Below, piece by piece: positions 15,385 through 24,163 of a stretch of DNA of 64,000 nucleotides. The notes under the pieces were generated by a model that did not search any database, was not told the origin of the DNA, and worked only from the letters and a program-made list of their open reading frames with translations. Every line of letters starts with the position of its first letter. Position 1 is the first letter of the stretch. Both the position numbers and the translations under genes were made by a program. The DNA is from Monoglobus sp964442605 (GTDB taxonomy: Bacteria; Bacillota; Clostridia; Monoglobales; Monoglobaceae): assembly GCA_964442605.1 (NCBI GenBank), contig CAYTZR010000004.1:5349-69348 (forward strand), read 5' to 3'.

Positions 15385-17148
15385 CTACACTCTGTCTCTT
15401 GTTTCGGCTGTAATCTTTTCTATAAAGGCTTCCAAAGTCATTGTTTCGGTCTGCGCTGTGTCGCGGCTGCGAACCGATACTGTTCCTTCGTCCGCCTCTC
15501 TTTGTCCCACAACTATCATGTACGGCACACGCTGAACCATCTGGGCTTCTCTTATCTTATAACCGATTTTCTCGTTTCTGTCATCAAGCTCACATCTGAT
15601 TTTAGCATCGCGCAGCGCCTCGTATACCTTATTTCCGTATTCCTTGAACTTCTCGGACACGAGAAGCACCTTTGCCTGTGTCGGCGCCAGCCATACGGGG
15701 AACTTTCCCGCGAAATGCTCTGTCAGAATACCGATAAATCTCTCGATAGAGCCAAAGCATACGCGATGTATCATAATAGGTCTTTGCTTTTCTCCGTTTT
15801 CGTCAATATATTCAAGCTCAAAGTTAATCGGCATCTGGAAATCAAGCTGAATTGTTCCGCATTGCCATGTTCTGCCGAGAGAGTCCTCAAGATGGAAGTC
15901 TATTTTCGGACCGTAAAAGGCTCCGTCGCCCTCATTTATTGTATACGGAAGTCCGAGCTTCTCCAAGGCTCCCTTTAAGCCGTTTGTTGCCGCCTCCCAA
16001 TCCTCATCGCTGCCCATACTGTCCTCGGGACGGGTTGAAAGCTCGATAAAATACTTAAATCCGAATTTGGTATACACCATATTTATCAGGTGAACAACGT
16101 TGATTATCTCATCGGTAATCTGCTCCTTGCGCATGAATATATGCGCATCGTCCTGAGTGAAGCATCTTACGCGGAACAAGCCGTGCAGTGCGCCCTTTAA
16201 CTCGTGACGGTGAACAAGACCCAGCTCGCCTATACGCATGGGCAGCTCGCGATAGCTGTGCGGTTTTGAAGCATACACCATTACGCCGCCCGGGCAGTTC
16301 ATGGGCTTTACACAGTAGGTATCATCATCAATAATTGTGGAATACATATTGTCCTTATAGTGATCCCAATGTCCGCTCGTTTCCCAAAGGTGCCTGTTCA
16401 TAATCATAGGAGTTGAAACCTCAACATAATCCTGCATTGTGTGTATATCACGCCAATAATCTATCAACGCGTTTTTAAGCGCCATGCCCTTTGGCAAAAA
16501 GAAAGGAAATCCCGGCGCTTCCTCATTCATCATAAACAGACCCATTTCCTTGCCGATTTTACGGTGGTCACGTTTTTCCGCCTCCTCCAAAAGAACAAGG
16601 TAATCCTCAAGCTCCTTTTTGCTCGCAAAAGCGGTACCGTTTATGCGTGTTAGCATTGTATTGTTCTTGTCGTTCTTCCAATACGCGCCTGACTGACCCA
16701 TAATCTTAAACGCCTTTAACGCCTTTGTATAGCACAAGTGAGGACCCACGCACATATCCACGTACTCGCCCTGAGTGTAAAAGCTGATAACCGCGTCATC
16801 ATCCAAATCACCGATATGCTCCACCTTGTACTTTTCGCCTCGGCTTTCCATAAGCGCGATAGCCTCCTCACGCGGCAGTATCGATGGTTTTATCGGCAGA
16901 TTTTCCTTGACGATTTTTCTCATTTCGTCTTCTATTTTCCGCAAATCCTCATCGCTCAGCTTTGTATCACCCAAGTCGATGTCATAGTAAAAGCCCTTAT
17001 CGGTTGCGGGACCGTAACCAAAGTCGGCATGAGGAAACAGCCTCTTGACTGCTTGCGCCAAAATATGCGCCGCTGTGTGGCGAATAACGTGTAATTCTTC
17101 CTCGGGTGGACATTCCCCGACAGTTCCGTTGTTATAAATTACCTTCAT
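15385..17148 (-). CDS. thrS: Threonine--tRNA ligase
   Basis: A 587-residue class II synthetase. The editing domain shows HTAAHILAQAVKRLFP near residue 25; the catalytic core shows MNCPGGVMVYASKPHSYREL with the zinc cysteine, LVHRHELKGALHGLFRVR (motif 2) and FGSIERFIG (motif 3), followed by an anticodon-binding domain. The N-terminal TGS domain of about 60 residues is missing: the protein starts MKVIYNNGTVGECPPEEELH and goes directly into the editing domain. ATG at 17148 has AGGAG upstream. Reading further upstream would pass through the T-box terminator, so it is not a start. Regulation is by the T-box. Confidence 0.95.
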   Translation of the reverse strand: MKVIYNNGTVGECPPEEELHVIRHTAAHILAQAVKRLFPHADFGYGPATDKGFYYDIDLGDTKLSDEDLRKIEDEMRKIVKENLPIKPSILPREEAIALMESRGEKYKVEHIGDLDDDAVISFYTQGEYVDMCVGPHLCYTKALKAFKIMGQSGAYWKNDKNNTMLTRINGTAFASKKELEDYLVLLEEAEKRDHRKIGKEMGLFMMNEEAPGFPFFLPKGMALKNALIDYWRDIHTMQDYVEVSTPMIMNRHLWETSGHWDHYKDNMYSTIIDDDTYCVKPMNCPGGVMVYASKPHSYRELPMRIGELGLVHRHELKGALHGLFRVRCFTQDDAHIFMRKEQITDEIINVVHLINMVYTKFGFKYFIELSTRPEDSMGSDEDWEAATNGLKGALEKLGLPYTINEGDGAFYGPKIDFHLEDSLGRTWQCGTIQLDFQMPINFELEYIDENGEKQRPIMIHRVCFGSIERFIGILTEHFAGKFPVWLAPTQAKVLLVSEKFKEYGNKVYEALRDAKIRCELDDRNEKIGYKIREAQMVQRVPYMIVVGQREADEGTVSVRSRDTAQTETMTLEAFIEKITAETRDRV

Positions 17149-17186
17149 GATAAATCTCCTTTTGTTTTTCAATTTGTATTTTAAAT

Positions 17187-17442
17187 AAAAAACACCCTTA
17201 ACAGTATAGCATACCATACCGTCAAGGGTGCGTAAATGCACGGTTCCACCTTGATTTTTAACTCAATTTCCGACAAACTTATCCTTTAACGCAGGACTGC
17301 GATAGCGCTTACTGCTACTTCGGCGCTACAGCTCCGGAATGGTCTTCGCTGCCGTTCCCATAAGAAACTCCCAGCATACGTTTCTCTCTCTTGATGTTAC
17401 GCGGCGGCTACTCTTTCCCTCATCGCTTTTATTATTCAATTT
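17187..17442 (-). promoter_or_regulatory. T-box riboswitch of thrS
   Basis: On the minus strand the leader carries the T-box core GGTGGAACCGTGCA (17251-17238) followed by a terminator (ACCCTTGAC...GTTAAGGGT, 17229-17194) and six T (17192-17187). Upstream are GGAAAGAGTA, the AGAGAGAG stem and GAAGACCATTCCGGAGC, which places ACC, a threonine codon, in the specifier loop. Uncharged tRNA-Thr should stabilise the antiterminator formed by the T-box core and GCACC. Confidence 0.92.
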
Positions 17443-17448
17443 TAGGCT

Positions 17449-17477
17449 ATTATATCACTACATTCCGCTTTTGTCAA
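17449..17477 (-). promoter_or_regulatory. Promoter of thrS
   Basis: On the minus strand TTGACA (17477-17472), 17-base spacer, TATAAT (17454-17449), immediately before the T-box leader. Confidence 0.88.
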
Positions 17478-17503
17478 GAAAATTATTTTTTATATTTCCC
17501 CAA

Positions 17504-19207
17504 TTATTTTTTATATTTTTCCAAAACCGCTCTGACCTCCGCTTCCATCGCGCACGACATTGCTTCGGACGCAACCTCGTCTGCCTCGGATTTTGACCAC
17601 TTTGAAATTGTACACCTCGCGGCGAGAACAGATGAGGGGCTGACGCTGTATTCGTCAAGTCCAAAGGATATAAGCAGCGGCGCAAGCAACGGGTCGGATG
17701 CCGCTTCGCCGCACATACCTACGGTTATGCCCTCCTGCCTTCCACATTCGATTATACGCTTTATGTTCCGCAGTACCGCCGGATTATAAGCCGAATACAA
17801 ATATGCTACACTCGCGTTTCCTCTGTCAACCGCCATTGTATAACCGGTCAGATCGTTGGTGCCGATACTGAAGAAGTCCGCCTCCTTTGCCAGCAAATCC
17901 GCTATAGCGGCGGCGGCGGGCGTTTCCATCATAACCCCGATTTGAATATTCTTGTCGTATTCTATGCCTCTGTCATCAAGCTCACGCATAAGCCCGCCAA
18001 CCATCGCCTTTACGGCTCTTACCTCGTCAACACATGTAACCAAAGGAAGCATAATCTTTACGTTTCCGAAAGCGCTCGCTCTTAAAAGGGCGCGAAGCTG
18101 TTCCTTGTACAACTCCTCGTTACTGATACAGTATCTGACGGCGCGAAAGCCGAGGAACGGGTTTTCTTCATTTTTAAGCCCCAGATACGGTATATTCTTA
18201 TCTCCGCCGACATCAAGGGTTCTGATAATAACCGGCTTACCTTTCATAGTCGCTGCTGCTTTTTTATACGCTTCAAACTGCTGCTCCTCCGTAGGTCTTT
18301 CCGCCGTATCCATATACAAAAACTCGGTTCTGAACAAACCTATTCCCTCGCCATCGTTCTCGATTACCATCGAACAATCATCCGGCTTTCCTATGTTACA
18401 CACAAGCTCAACCTGTGTTCCGTCGGCGGTTTTTGTCGGCTGCCCCGCGAACTTGCGCAATTCATTTTTTGTATGAATGTACTCCTGCTTTTTCTTTAGA
18501 TATTTATCCGTCGTTTTGTCATCGGGATTTATTATGACCTCACCGCTTAAGCCGTCTACTATAACATGCTGACCGTTTTCGATATTCGCGATTATGCCGC
18601 TTATGCTTAAAACAGCGGGTATTTCAAGTGAACGCGCTAAAATCGCCGAATGAGATGTACGTCCGCCGACTTCCGTGACAATGCCCAAAACATTGTCCTT
18701 GTTAATTCCCGCTGTCATCGACGGGGTTAAGTCATGAGCAATGATAATGCTCTCGCAGGGCAGGCGGCTTATATCGACTTCCTCTATGTCAAGCAAAATT
18801 TTTATAAGTCCGGTCTTTATATCCCTGAGGTCGGCGGCACGCTCCATAGTAAGCTCATCTCCCGTTCCCTCAAACATCATCGCGAACATATCCAAAACCT
18901 GCTCCGACGCGTACTCCGAAGAATAACCCTCTGAGATCTTTCCACGTATTTCATCGGTTATTGAAGGATCGCTTATCATAAGCACATGACCCTCTAATAT
19001 TTCCGCCTCCTTATCGCCCGCGTTTTGACGCATATTCTCCGCCAAAGCTGTTGTTTTTTTCACAAAGGTCTCAACCGCGGAATTAAATCTGGCAAGCTCA
19101 TCATCCGCGGACACGGCGGAATTTTGCTCATATGATAACTTCTGCTCCTTTATCAGCACAGCTTTTCCTATGCCGATACCGTCGGAGCCGGCAATTCCCT
19201 TAAACAT
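17504..19207 (-). CDS. ptsI: Phosphoenolpyruvate-protein phosphotransferase (enzyme I)
   Basis: A 567-residue cytosolic enzyme that moves phosphate from PEP to HPr. The phospho-histidine site GGRTSHSAILARSLEIPAV is near residue 185, the PEP site GEGIGLFRTEFLYMD near residue 285, and FFSIGTNDLTGYTMAVDRGN near residue 445 and the late cysteine motif GMCGEAASDP near residue 500. It is the last gene of the fructose operon, eight bases after ptsH, with AGGTGA before the ATG. No clear terminator was seen before the thrS promoter. Confidence 0.95.
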   Translation of the reverse strand: MFKGIAGSDGIGIGKAVLIKEQKLSYEQNSAVSADDELARFNSAVETFVKKTTALAENMRQNAGDKEAEILEGHVLMISDPSITDEIRGKISEGYSSEYASEQVLDMFAMMFEGTGDELTMERAADLRDIKTGLIKILLDIEEVDISRLPCESIIIAHDLTPSMTAGINKDNVLGIVTEVGGRTSHSAILARSLEIPAVLSISGIIANIENGQHVIVDGLSGEVIINPDDKTTDKYLKKKQEYIHTKNELRKFAGQPTKTADGTQVELVCNIGKPDDCSMVIENDGEGIGLFRTEFLYMDTAERPTEEQQFEAYKKAAATMKGKPVIIRTLDVGGDKNIPYLGLKNEENPFLGFRAVRYCISNEELYKEQLRALLRASAFGNVKIMLPLVTCVDEVRAVKAMVGGLMRELDDRGIEYDKNIQIGVMMETPAAAAIADLLAKEADFFSIGTNDLTGYTMAVDRGNASVAYLYSAYNPAVLRNIKRIIECGRQEGITVGMCGEAASDPLLAPLLISFGLDEYSVSPSSVLAARCTISKWSKSEADEVASEAMSCAMEAEVRAVLEKYKK

Positions 19208-19215
19208 TTTATCAC

Positions 19216-19473
19216 CTACTCATTTGTTTGAACTAATTCCACAGCCTTATCAAGAGCCGCCTGCTCGTCATCGCCACTGCACTCGATTTCTATCTCGCTG
19301 CCGCACTTTATGCAAGCCGCTATAACGTTCATGATACTCTTGCCGTTATAATCCTTGCCGTTAAACTTTATGTTAACGTCCGAATTGAACGTTCCCATAG
19401 TCTTTGTAAAAACTCCTGCGGGGCGCATATGCAAGCCCTCGGTATTTGTAACCGTTACAACCTTTGATACCAT
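19216..19473 (-). CDS. ptsH: Phosphocarrier protein HPr
   Basis: An 85-residue carrier between enzyme I and the sugar permeases. The phosphorylation site is in GLHMRPAGVF (His 15) and the regulatory serine is in NGKSIMNVIA (Ser 46 region), the target of HPr kinase in Firmicutes, which implies CcpA-type catabolite control elsewhere. ATG at 19473 is chosen over GTG at 19482 because AGGAG lies eight bases before the ATG. Confidence 0.95.
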   Translation of the reverse strand: MVSKVVTVTNTEGLHMRPAGVFTKTMGTFNSDVNIKFNGKDYNGKSIMNVIAACIKCGSEIEIECSGDDEQAALDKAVELVQTNE

Positions 19474-19522
19474 AATAATCACTCCTGTTTATAAAATTAT
19501 TTATTAATATATAACTACTGCA

Positions 19523-21478
19523 CTACTCTGCCGATTTTATGGGCTTTTTAAGCAGCGCAAGCATTAACGCGCCCACAACCGAGCCTACTACCAGAGCTAC
19601 AATATAGCCCAGTACGTTGCCCACAACCGGAAATACGAAGATACCGCCGTGGGGTGCCATAAGCGTGCAGCCAAATGCCATTGAAAGCGCTCCCGAAACC
19701 GCACTGCCCACTATACATGACGGGATAACACGAAGCGGATCCGACGCCGCATACGGTATAGCTCCCTCGCTGATGAAACACAGTCCCATGATATAGTTTA
19801 CCACACCCGATTTCCTTTCATTCGGTGTAAATCTGTTTTTAAAGAAGGTCGTGCACAGCGCTATCGCAATAGGAGGCACCATGCCGCCAACCATAACCGC
19901 CGCCATTATATCATAATTGCCCTCGGCTATTGATGCTGTGCCGAATACATACGCCGCCTTGTTAAACGGACCGCCCATATCTATTGACATCATTCCGCCG
20001 AGAACCATGCCCAAAACTATCTTGCTCGCGCCGTTCATCGCCTTAAGACCGTTATTGAGCAGAGAATTTATCCAGCCGATTATAGGATTAAACAGGAACA
20101 TAATCAAGCCCATAAGCAATATACCGATGAGAGGATATATAAGCACAGGCTTTATGCCCTCGAGCGCGTCAGGCAGCTTTGAGCAAACCTTCTCAAGAGC
20201 GAGCGTAATATATCCGCCGACAAATCCCGCGAACAGAGCGCCTAAAAATCCCGCCGATACCACAGTTGCGTCAGGGTTCATAAGCGACGAGAACGTTGTT
20301 CCGGCAACCGCCATCGCGCCTCCGACAAATCCAACCGCGAGTCCCGGTCTGTCAGCAATACTCATCGCTATAAAGCCCGCCAAAATCGGAAGCATAAATC
20401 CAAACGCTTCATTTCCTATCGTCTTGAAGAATGCCGCAAGCGGCGTGTTCATACCGAAGTTGCTCGGGTCAATAGAATAATCGTCAAACAGGAACGCCAG
20501 CGCTATCAGTATTCCGCCGCCGACAACAAACGGCAGCATGTGTGAAACACCGTTCATCAAATGCTTGTATACCGAATGTCCCACACCGTCTCCGGTATCG
20601 GTTGACGCATCCGATGAGCCTCCCTTGTGAGAGTAAATTCCGGCGGTACCGTCAACTATTTTGGCGATTAAAGCCTCCGGCTTATGAATACCGTCCGACA
20701 CCTTGCTTTGAACCATTCTCTTGCCGTCAAATCTTGCCATATCCACGTTCTTATCCGCCGCAATTATTACACCGTCGGCTTCCTCAATATCCTTTTTTGT
20801 AAGCATATTTTTGGTACCGCCGCTGCCGTTGGTTTCAACCTTTATTTCATAGCCCAGCTCTCTCGCTTTCAGCTCAAGCGCTTCAGCCGCCATAAATGTA
20901 TGCGCGATACCCGTAGGACACGCCGTTACCGCAACGAGCTTTACGGGTTTCTTGTCGGCAGCCGCCGGTGCCGCCGCTGCCGGTACCGCCGGTTCCTCTG
21001 TTTCTGTCTCTGAGCCGTATTTCTTCGTTTCCTGCTCGTCAATCAGCTTTAAAAATTCCTCCGGCGATTTCGCCTGAAGCAGCTTATTTCTGAATTCTTC
21101 ATCCATAAGCATAACCGTTAGTCTGGACAGCACCTCAAGATGCAAATCTCCGCCTTTTTTCGGCGCTGCAATCATAAATATCAAGTTTGACGTTCCGCCG
21201 TCCATAGCATCAAGGTCTATACCCGACGGAACCGTTGCCGCCACAAGTCCCGGCTGTTTAACCGCGTCGCTTTTCGCGTGCGGAATAGCCACTCCGTCAC
21301 CTATCGCTGTGGGTCCCTCTGCCTCGCGCTCTTCTATGTCCTTCTTATACTGCGCCTTGTCGCTTATGTTGCCTATGCTTTCATGCAAATCAATCAGCTT
21401 GTCATAAAGCTCCTGCTTGGAGCCGGGGTTTAAGTTTAACGCTATCGCGTCAGTCGTTAATAAATCAATAACTTTCAT
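19523..21478 (-). CDS. fruA: PTS fructose transporter, fused IIA-IIB-IIC
   Basis: A 651-residue permease that imports fructose as fructose 1-phosphate. Residues about 1-145 are the IIA domain with the histidine in GVAIPHAKSD. An Ala/Pro/Glu-rich linker leads to IIB (about 175-275) with the cysteine in VAVTACPTGIAHTFMAA. IIC (about 305-645) is the membrane domain with VVGGGILIALAFLFDD, GFVGGYI and FISEGAIPYAASDP. ATG at 21478 has AGGAG eight bases upstream, better than the GTG at 21487. Confidence 0.95.
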   Translation of the reverse strand: MKVIDLLTTDAIALNLNPGSKQELYDKLIDLHESIGNISDKAQYKKDIEEREAEGPTAIGDGVAIPHAKSDAVKQPGLVAATVPSGIDLDAMDGGTSNLIFMIAAPKKGGDLHLEVLSRLTVMLMDEEFRNKLLQAKSPEEFLKLIDEQETKKYGSETETEEPAVPAAAAPAAADKKPVKLVAVTACPTGIAHTFMAAEALELKARELGYEIKVETNGSGGTKNMLTKKDIEEADGVIIAADKNVDMARFDGKRMVQSKVSDGIHKPEALIAKIVDGTAGIYSHKGGSSDASTDTGDGVGHSVYKHLMNGVSHMLPFVVGGGILIALAFLFDDYSIDPSNFGMNTPLAAFFKTIGNEAFGFMLPILAGFIAMSIADRPGLAVGFVGGAMAVAGTTFSSLMNPDATVVSAGFLGALFAGFVGGYITLALEKVCSKLPDALEGIKPVLIYPLIGILLMGLIMFLFNPIIGWINSLLNNGLKAMNGASKIVLGMVLGGMMSIDMGGPFNKAAYVFGTASIAEGNYDIMAAVMVGGMVPPIAIALCTTFFKNRFTPNERKSGVVNYIMGLCFISEGAIPYAASDPLRVIPSCIVGSAVSGALSMAFGCTLMAPHGGIFVFPVVGNVLGYIVALVVGSVVGALMLALLKKPIKSAE

Positions 21479-21501
21479 CTCTCTCACTCCTTAACATAAA
21501 C

Positions 21502-22404
21502 TTATAAAATTTTTAATAATTTTTCAACCGTTGATTTTTCCGCCAGTCCGCTTGAGAAGGCAGTCGCGCTTCCGCACGCCGTTCCCAGCCTTACGGCATC
21601 TTTATAGCTCCCGCTTTTGATATACCCGAGCACAAAGCCCGCAACCATTGAGTCGCCCGCGCCGACGGAATTTATCACCTTTCCTTCCGGAACACCCATG
21701 TGTGTGATCTCGTCGTCCTCTGAGATTAAAACCGAACCGTCGCCCGCCATAGAGACAAGAACGTTTCTCGCGCCCATCTTCCGCAATCTCTTCGCGTATT
21801 CAACAATCTCGTCACGCCCGCTGAGGCTTACGCCGAACATCTCGCCAAGCTCATGATTATTCGGCTTTACAAGAAACGGTTTATATTTTAAAACATTGAG
21901 CAGCAAATCCTTTGTCGCGTCAACAACTATATTAACGCCCCTGCCGCTTAAATATTCCATTATCCTCTCGTAAATATCGCTTGGCATTGTCGAGGGGATA
22001 CTTCCCGCAAGCACTAAATAATCATTTTCTCTGAGGATGTCCAGCTTTTCAAACAGCTTTTCAACGGCTTCGTTGTCTATAGACGGTCCCTGACCGTTTA
22101 TGTCGGTTTCGACGGAGCCCTTGAGCTTTACGTTTATTCTGGTGCAGCCCTGACTGAGCCTTATAAAATCGGTTTTTATACCGCTTTCGTTCAGTCCGCT
22201 TTCAATGGCCTTTCCGGTAAATCCGGCAATAAATCCCAGCGCGACGCTATCCTGTCCGAGATTTCTCAATACCGTTGAAACGTTAATGCCCTTGCCTCCG
22301 AAAAACAGCTCCTCCCGCTCGGAACGGTTGACCTCGCCGCTATTCATAGCCGATAAATACATAACGTAATCAATCGCAGGATTAAATGTCACTGTATAAA
22401 TCAT
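21502..22404 (-). CDS. fruK: 1-phosphofructokinase
   Basis: A 300-residue PfkB-family kinase that makes fructose 1,6-bisphosphate from the product of FruA. It opens MIYTVTFNPAIDYVM and shows FFGGKGINVSTVLRNLG near residue 35 and the catalytic NSVGAGDSMVAGF near residue 245. It lies between fruR and fruA, which supports 1-phosphofructokinase over tagatose 6-phosphate kinase. Confidence 0.93.
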   Translation of the reverse strand: MIYTVTFNPAIDYVMYLSAMNSGEVNRSEREELFFGGKGINVSTVLRNLGQDSVALGFIAGFTGKAIESGLNESGIKTDFIRLSQGCTRINVKLKGSVETDINGQGPSIDNEAVEKLFEKLDILRENDYLVLAGSIPSTMPSDIYERIMEYLSGRGVNIVVDATKDLLLNVLKYKPFLVKPNNHELGEMFGVSLSGRDEIVEYAKRLRKMGARNVLVSMAGDGSVLISEDDEITHMGVPEGKVINSVGAGDSMVAGFVLGYIKSGSYKDAVRLGTACGSATAFSSGLAEKSTVEKLLKIL

Positions 22405-22426
22405 CGTATCACCTCTTTTACTTAAA

Positions 22427-22484
22427 TCATTGCTCTGCTTCTTTTACAAATCATTTACAAATCACTGCTCTGCTTCTTTTACAA
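22427..22484. repeat. 35-bp-period duplication of the fruR 3' end
   Basis: The 23 bases at 22462-22484, which encode the last codons and stop of fruR, recur at 22427-22449 with one change. The extra copy keeps a stop codon. Confidence 0.85.
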
Positions 22485-23214
22485 TCGTATATTCTCTGAA
22501 TTTATTATTTATAAGTTCGTCGGTAATTATAACTCCGCTTTGTAATTCACTGAAGGTTACTGAAAAAATCTTATCCGATTTCGTATGATCGGCAAGTATA
22601 AAATTTTTATGCCCGCGCTTCATTACCTCCGCCTTCACCGCTGCCTCCTCAACATCGGGAGTCGTATAGCCTCTCCTAACGGAAATGCCGTTTGTACCCA
22701 TAAAAGTCTTTGTGAAATTGTACTTGCGCAGATTATTTATCGCTTCGCTCCCTACTACAGCTTCTGTGTTCAGCTTTATCCGTCCTCCTATAACATACGC
22801 CTTTAGTCCTTTTTGGATAAGCTTTTTCGCGTGAACTATACTGTTGGTAACAAACGTTGTCCGAATACCGGCGCTGATAAAATCAATCATCGCCGAGGTT
22901 GTGGTTCCGGCATCAATGAACACAAAATCATCATTTGTGATAAGTCCCGCCGCTTCTCTGCCTATACGCTCCTTTTCAGCCACATTCAACGCGGATTTGG
23001 TTGTAAAATCGTCCTCATATACAAAATGCGATTTTGAAATTACCGTGGCGCCGCCATGAACCTTCTTAAGCCTCCCCAGCCTATCCAGAGTAACCAAGTC
23101 TCTGCGTATCGTAGACTCGGAGGCATCAAGAGCATCGGCAAGCTCAATAACCGTAGCCGAATTTTGCTCAGACAATATTTCGATTATTTTGTCGTGTCTG
23201 GTCTGTGTGAGCAC
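22462..23214 (-). CDS. fruR: DeoR-family transcriptional regulator of the fructose operon
   Basis: A 250-residue repressor. Residues 1-55 form the DeoR helix-turn-helix (RHDKIIEILSEQ, VIELADALDASESTIRRDL, RLKKVHGGA), and the rest is the sugar-phosphate sensing domain (IGREAAGLI, FIDAGTTTSAM, VVGSEAINNL). It is the first gene of fruR-fruK-fruA-ptsH-ptsI, so it most likely represses its own operon and responds to fructose 1-phosphate. The start is GTG at 23214 with GAGGTG upstream. Confidence 0.92.
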   Translation of the reverse strand: MLTQTRHDKIIEILSEQNSATVIELADALDASESTIRRDLVTLDRLGRLKKVHGGATVISKSHFVYEDDFTTKSALNVAEKERIGREAAGLITNDDFVFIDAGTTTSAMIDFISAGIRTTFVTNSIVHAKKLIQKGLKAYVIGGRIKLNTEAVVGSEAINNLRKYNFTKTFMGTNGISVRRGYTTPDVEEAAVKAEVMKRGHKNFILADHTKSDKIFSVTFSELQSGVIITDELINNKFREYTIVKEAEQ

Positions 23215-23255
23215 CGTTAATCACCTCGCAGTCCGCGTAATTTGTTTACAAGTAT

Positions 23256-23284
23256 ATAATAACACTGCTTTCAGTCATTGTCAA
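23256..23284 (-). promoter_or_regulatory. Promoter of the fructose operon
   Basis: On the minus strand TTGACA (23284-23279), 17-base spacer, TATTAT (23261-23256). Confidence 0.82.
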
Positions 23285-23329
23285 GCATTTTTAATCATTA
23301 TTTATCATTTATATTCATTTTCAATCATT
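23274..23329. promoter_or_regulatory. Six operator-like hexamers at 10-bp spacing upstream of fruR
   Basis: GTCATT, AGCATT, ATCATT, ATCATT, TTCATT and ATCATT begin at 23274, 23284, 23294, 23304, 23314 and 23324, one per helical turn. On the minus strand they read AATGAT. They cover the -35 box and the region above it, a fitting place for a DeoR-type repressor. Assignment to FruR is inference. Confidence 0.55.
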
Positions 23330-23624
23330 TTTACTAAATAATTATTACTTTTTTAATTAAAATACCGATGTTATTATGCAACTTGCACATAAAAATAATT
23401 CAAGCCTTCTTTTATTATGTTGCGAAAATCCGCTTTTAAAAATCTGTCTTTTTACTATGCTCTGTTTTTTGTTTTGTATTCATGTATTCATATCCTAAGG
23501 CCTTTGAATGCGGAGGCTTTGTCCGTACCGATTTGCGCCTTGTCACGCATTGGCACTCCTTTACAATTATAATAAAAATGTACCTGATTTAAGGTGCGAA
23601 ATATTTTTTGAAAGGAGCATAAAT
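23330..23624. other. AT-rich gap before the capsid island
   Basis: No gene was found. A TATAAT at 23568-23573 stands upstream of the first island gene but has no recognisable -35 box at 16-18 bases. A TTATGCAACTTGCACATAA near-palindrome lies near 23375. No attachment site, integrase remnant or tRNA was seen. Confidence 0.5.
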
Positions 23625-24134
23625 ATGCTTGGATTTGTAAACAGAAAGCAAAGGCCCGATGAGCGGAGCTATTCGGGACGGCAGCAGGTAAGCGGCGATC
23701 AGTCCTACAGCGCCGAAGCGCCGGCAGGCGGTAATCACGCCGTATATCAGCCGCAGCCGGAGCGTCAAAATTCGGAGCTGGAGGCTTATATCAGCAAGCG
23801 CACCTCTGAAATTGACGCGCAGGTTGAGGAGTTTTCACGCAGGAACCCCGACTTTGACATAAGGCGCGAGCTGCAAAATCCGAAGTTCTGCAATTACGTG
23901 TGGGGCAACGGACTCAGCGTGGAGGACGCGTACTATCTCACTCACAGAGAGGATAGTCAAACCGCCGATACAGGCAGCGGACAAAGTCGTGAACCTGAAA
24001 AGAGGGTTACTGAAAACGGCACGTCCAAGACGGGCGGCGCGGGAATGGTAAAAAAGAACCCGGAGGACATGAGCGATGATGAGGTTGACGACATTATCAG
24101 GCGTGTCCGCAAGGGCGAGAAAATCTCGTTTTAA
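23625..24134 (+). CDS. Phage scaffold-like protein preceding the capsid gene
   Basis: A 169-residue hydrophilic protein. The first 50 residues are Q/S/P rich; then comes a helical segment (ELEAYISKRTSEIDAQVEEF), NPDFDIRRELQNPKFCNYV and SVEDAYYLTHRED; a G/S/T linker; and a basic, helical end (DDEVDDIIRRVRKGEKISF). A helical body with a charged C-terminal helix, directly before a major capsid gene, fits a scaffolding or capsid assembly protein, but this is inference from layout and position. ATG at 23625 has AAAGGAG upstream. It opens the phage-derived island. Confidence 0.6.
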   Translation: MLGFVNRKQRPDERSYSGRQQVSGDQSYSAEAPAGGNHAVYQPQPERQNSELEAYISKRTSEIDAQVEEFSRRNPDFDIRRELQNPKFCNYVWGNGLSVEDAYYLTHREDSQTADTGSGQSREPEKRVTENGTSKTGGAGMVKKNPEDMSDDEVDDIIRRVRKGEKISF

Positions 24135-24163
24135 TAATAAAATAATATTTGGAGGTATTTTGA

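Noticed and set aside
17149..17241. Upstream extension of thrS by 31 residues
   Set aside because: It would run through the T-box terminator and core; ATG at 17148 has a good ribosome site.
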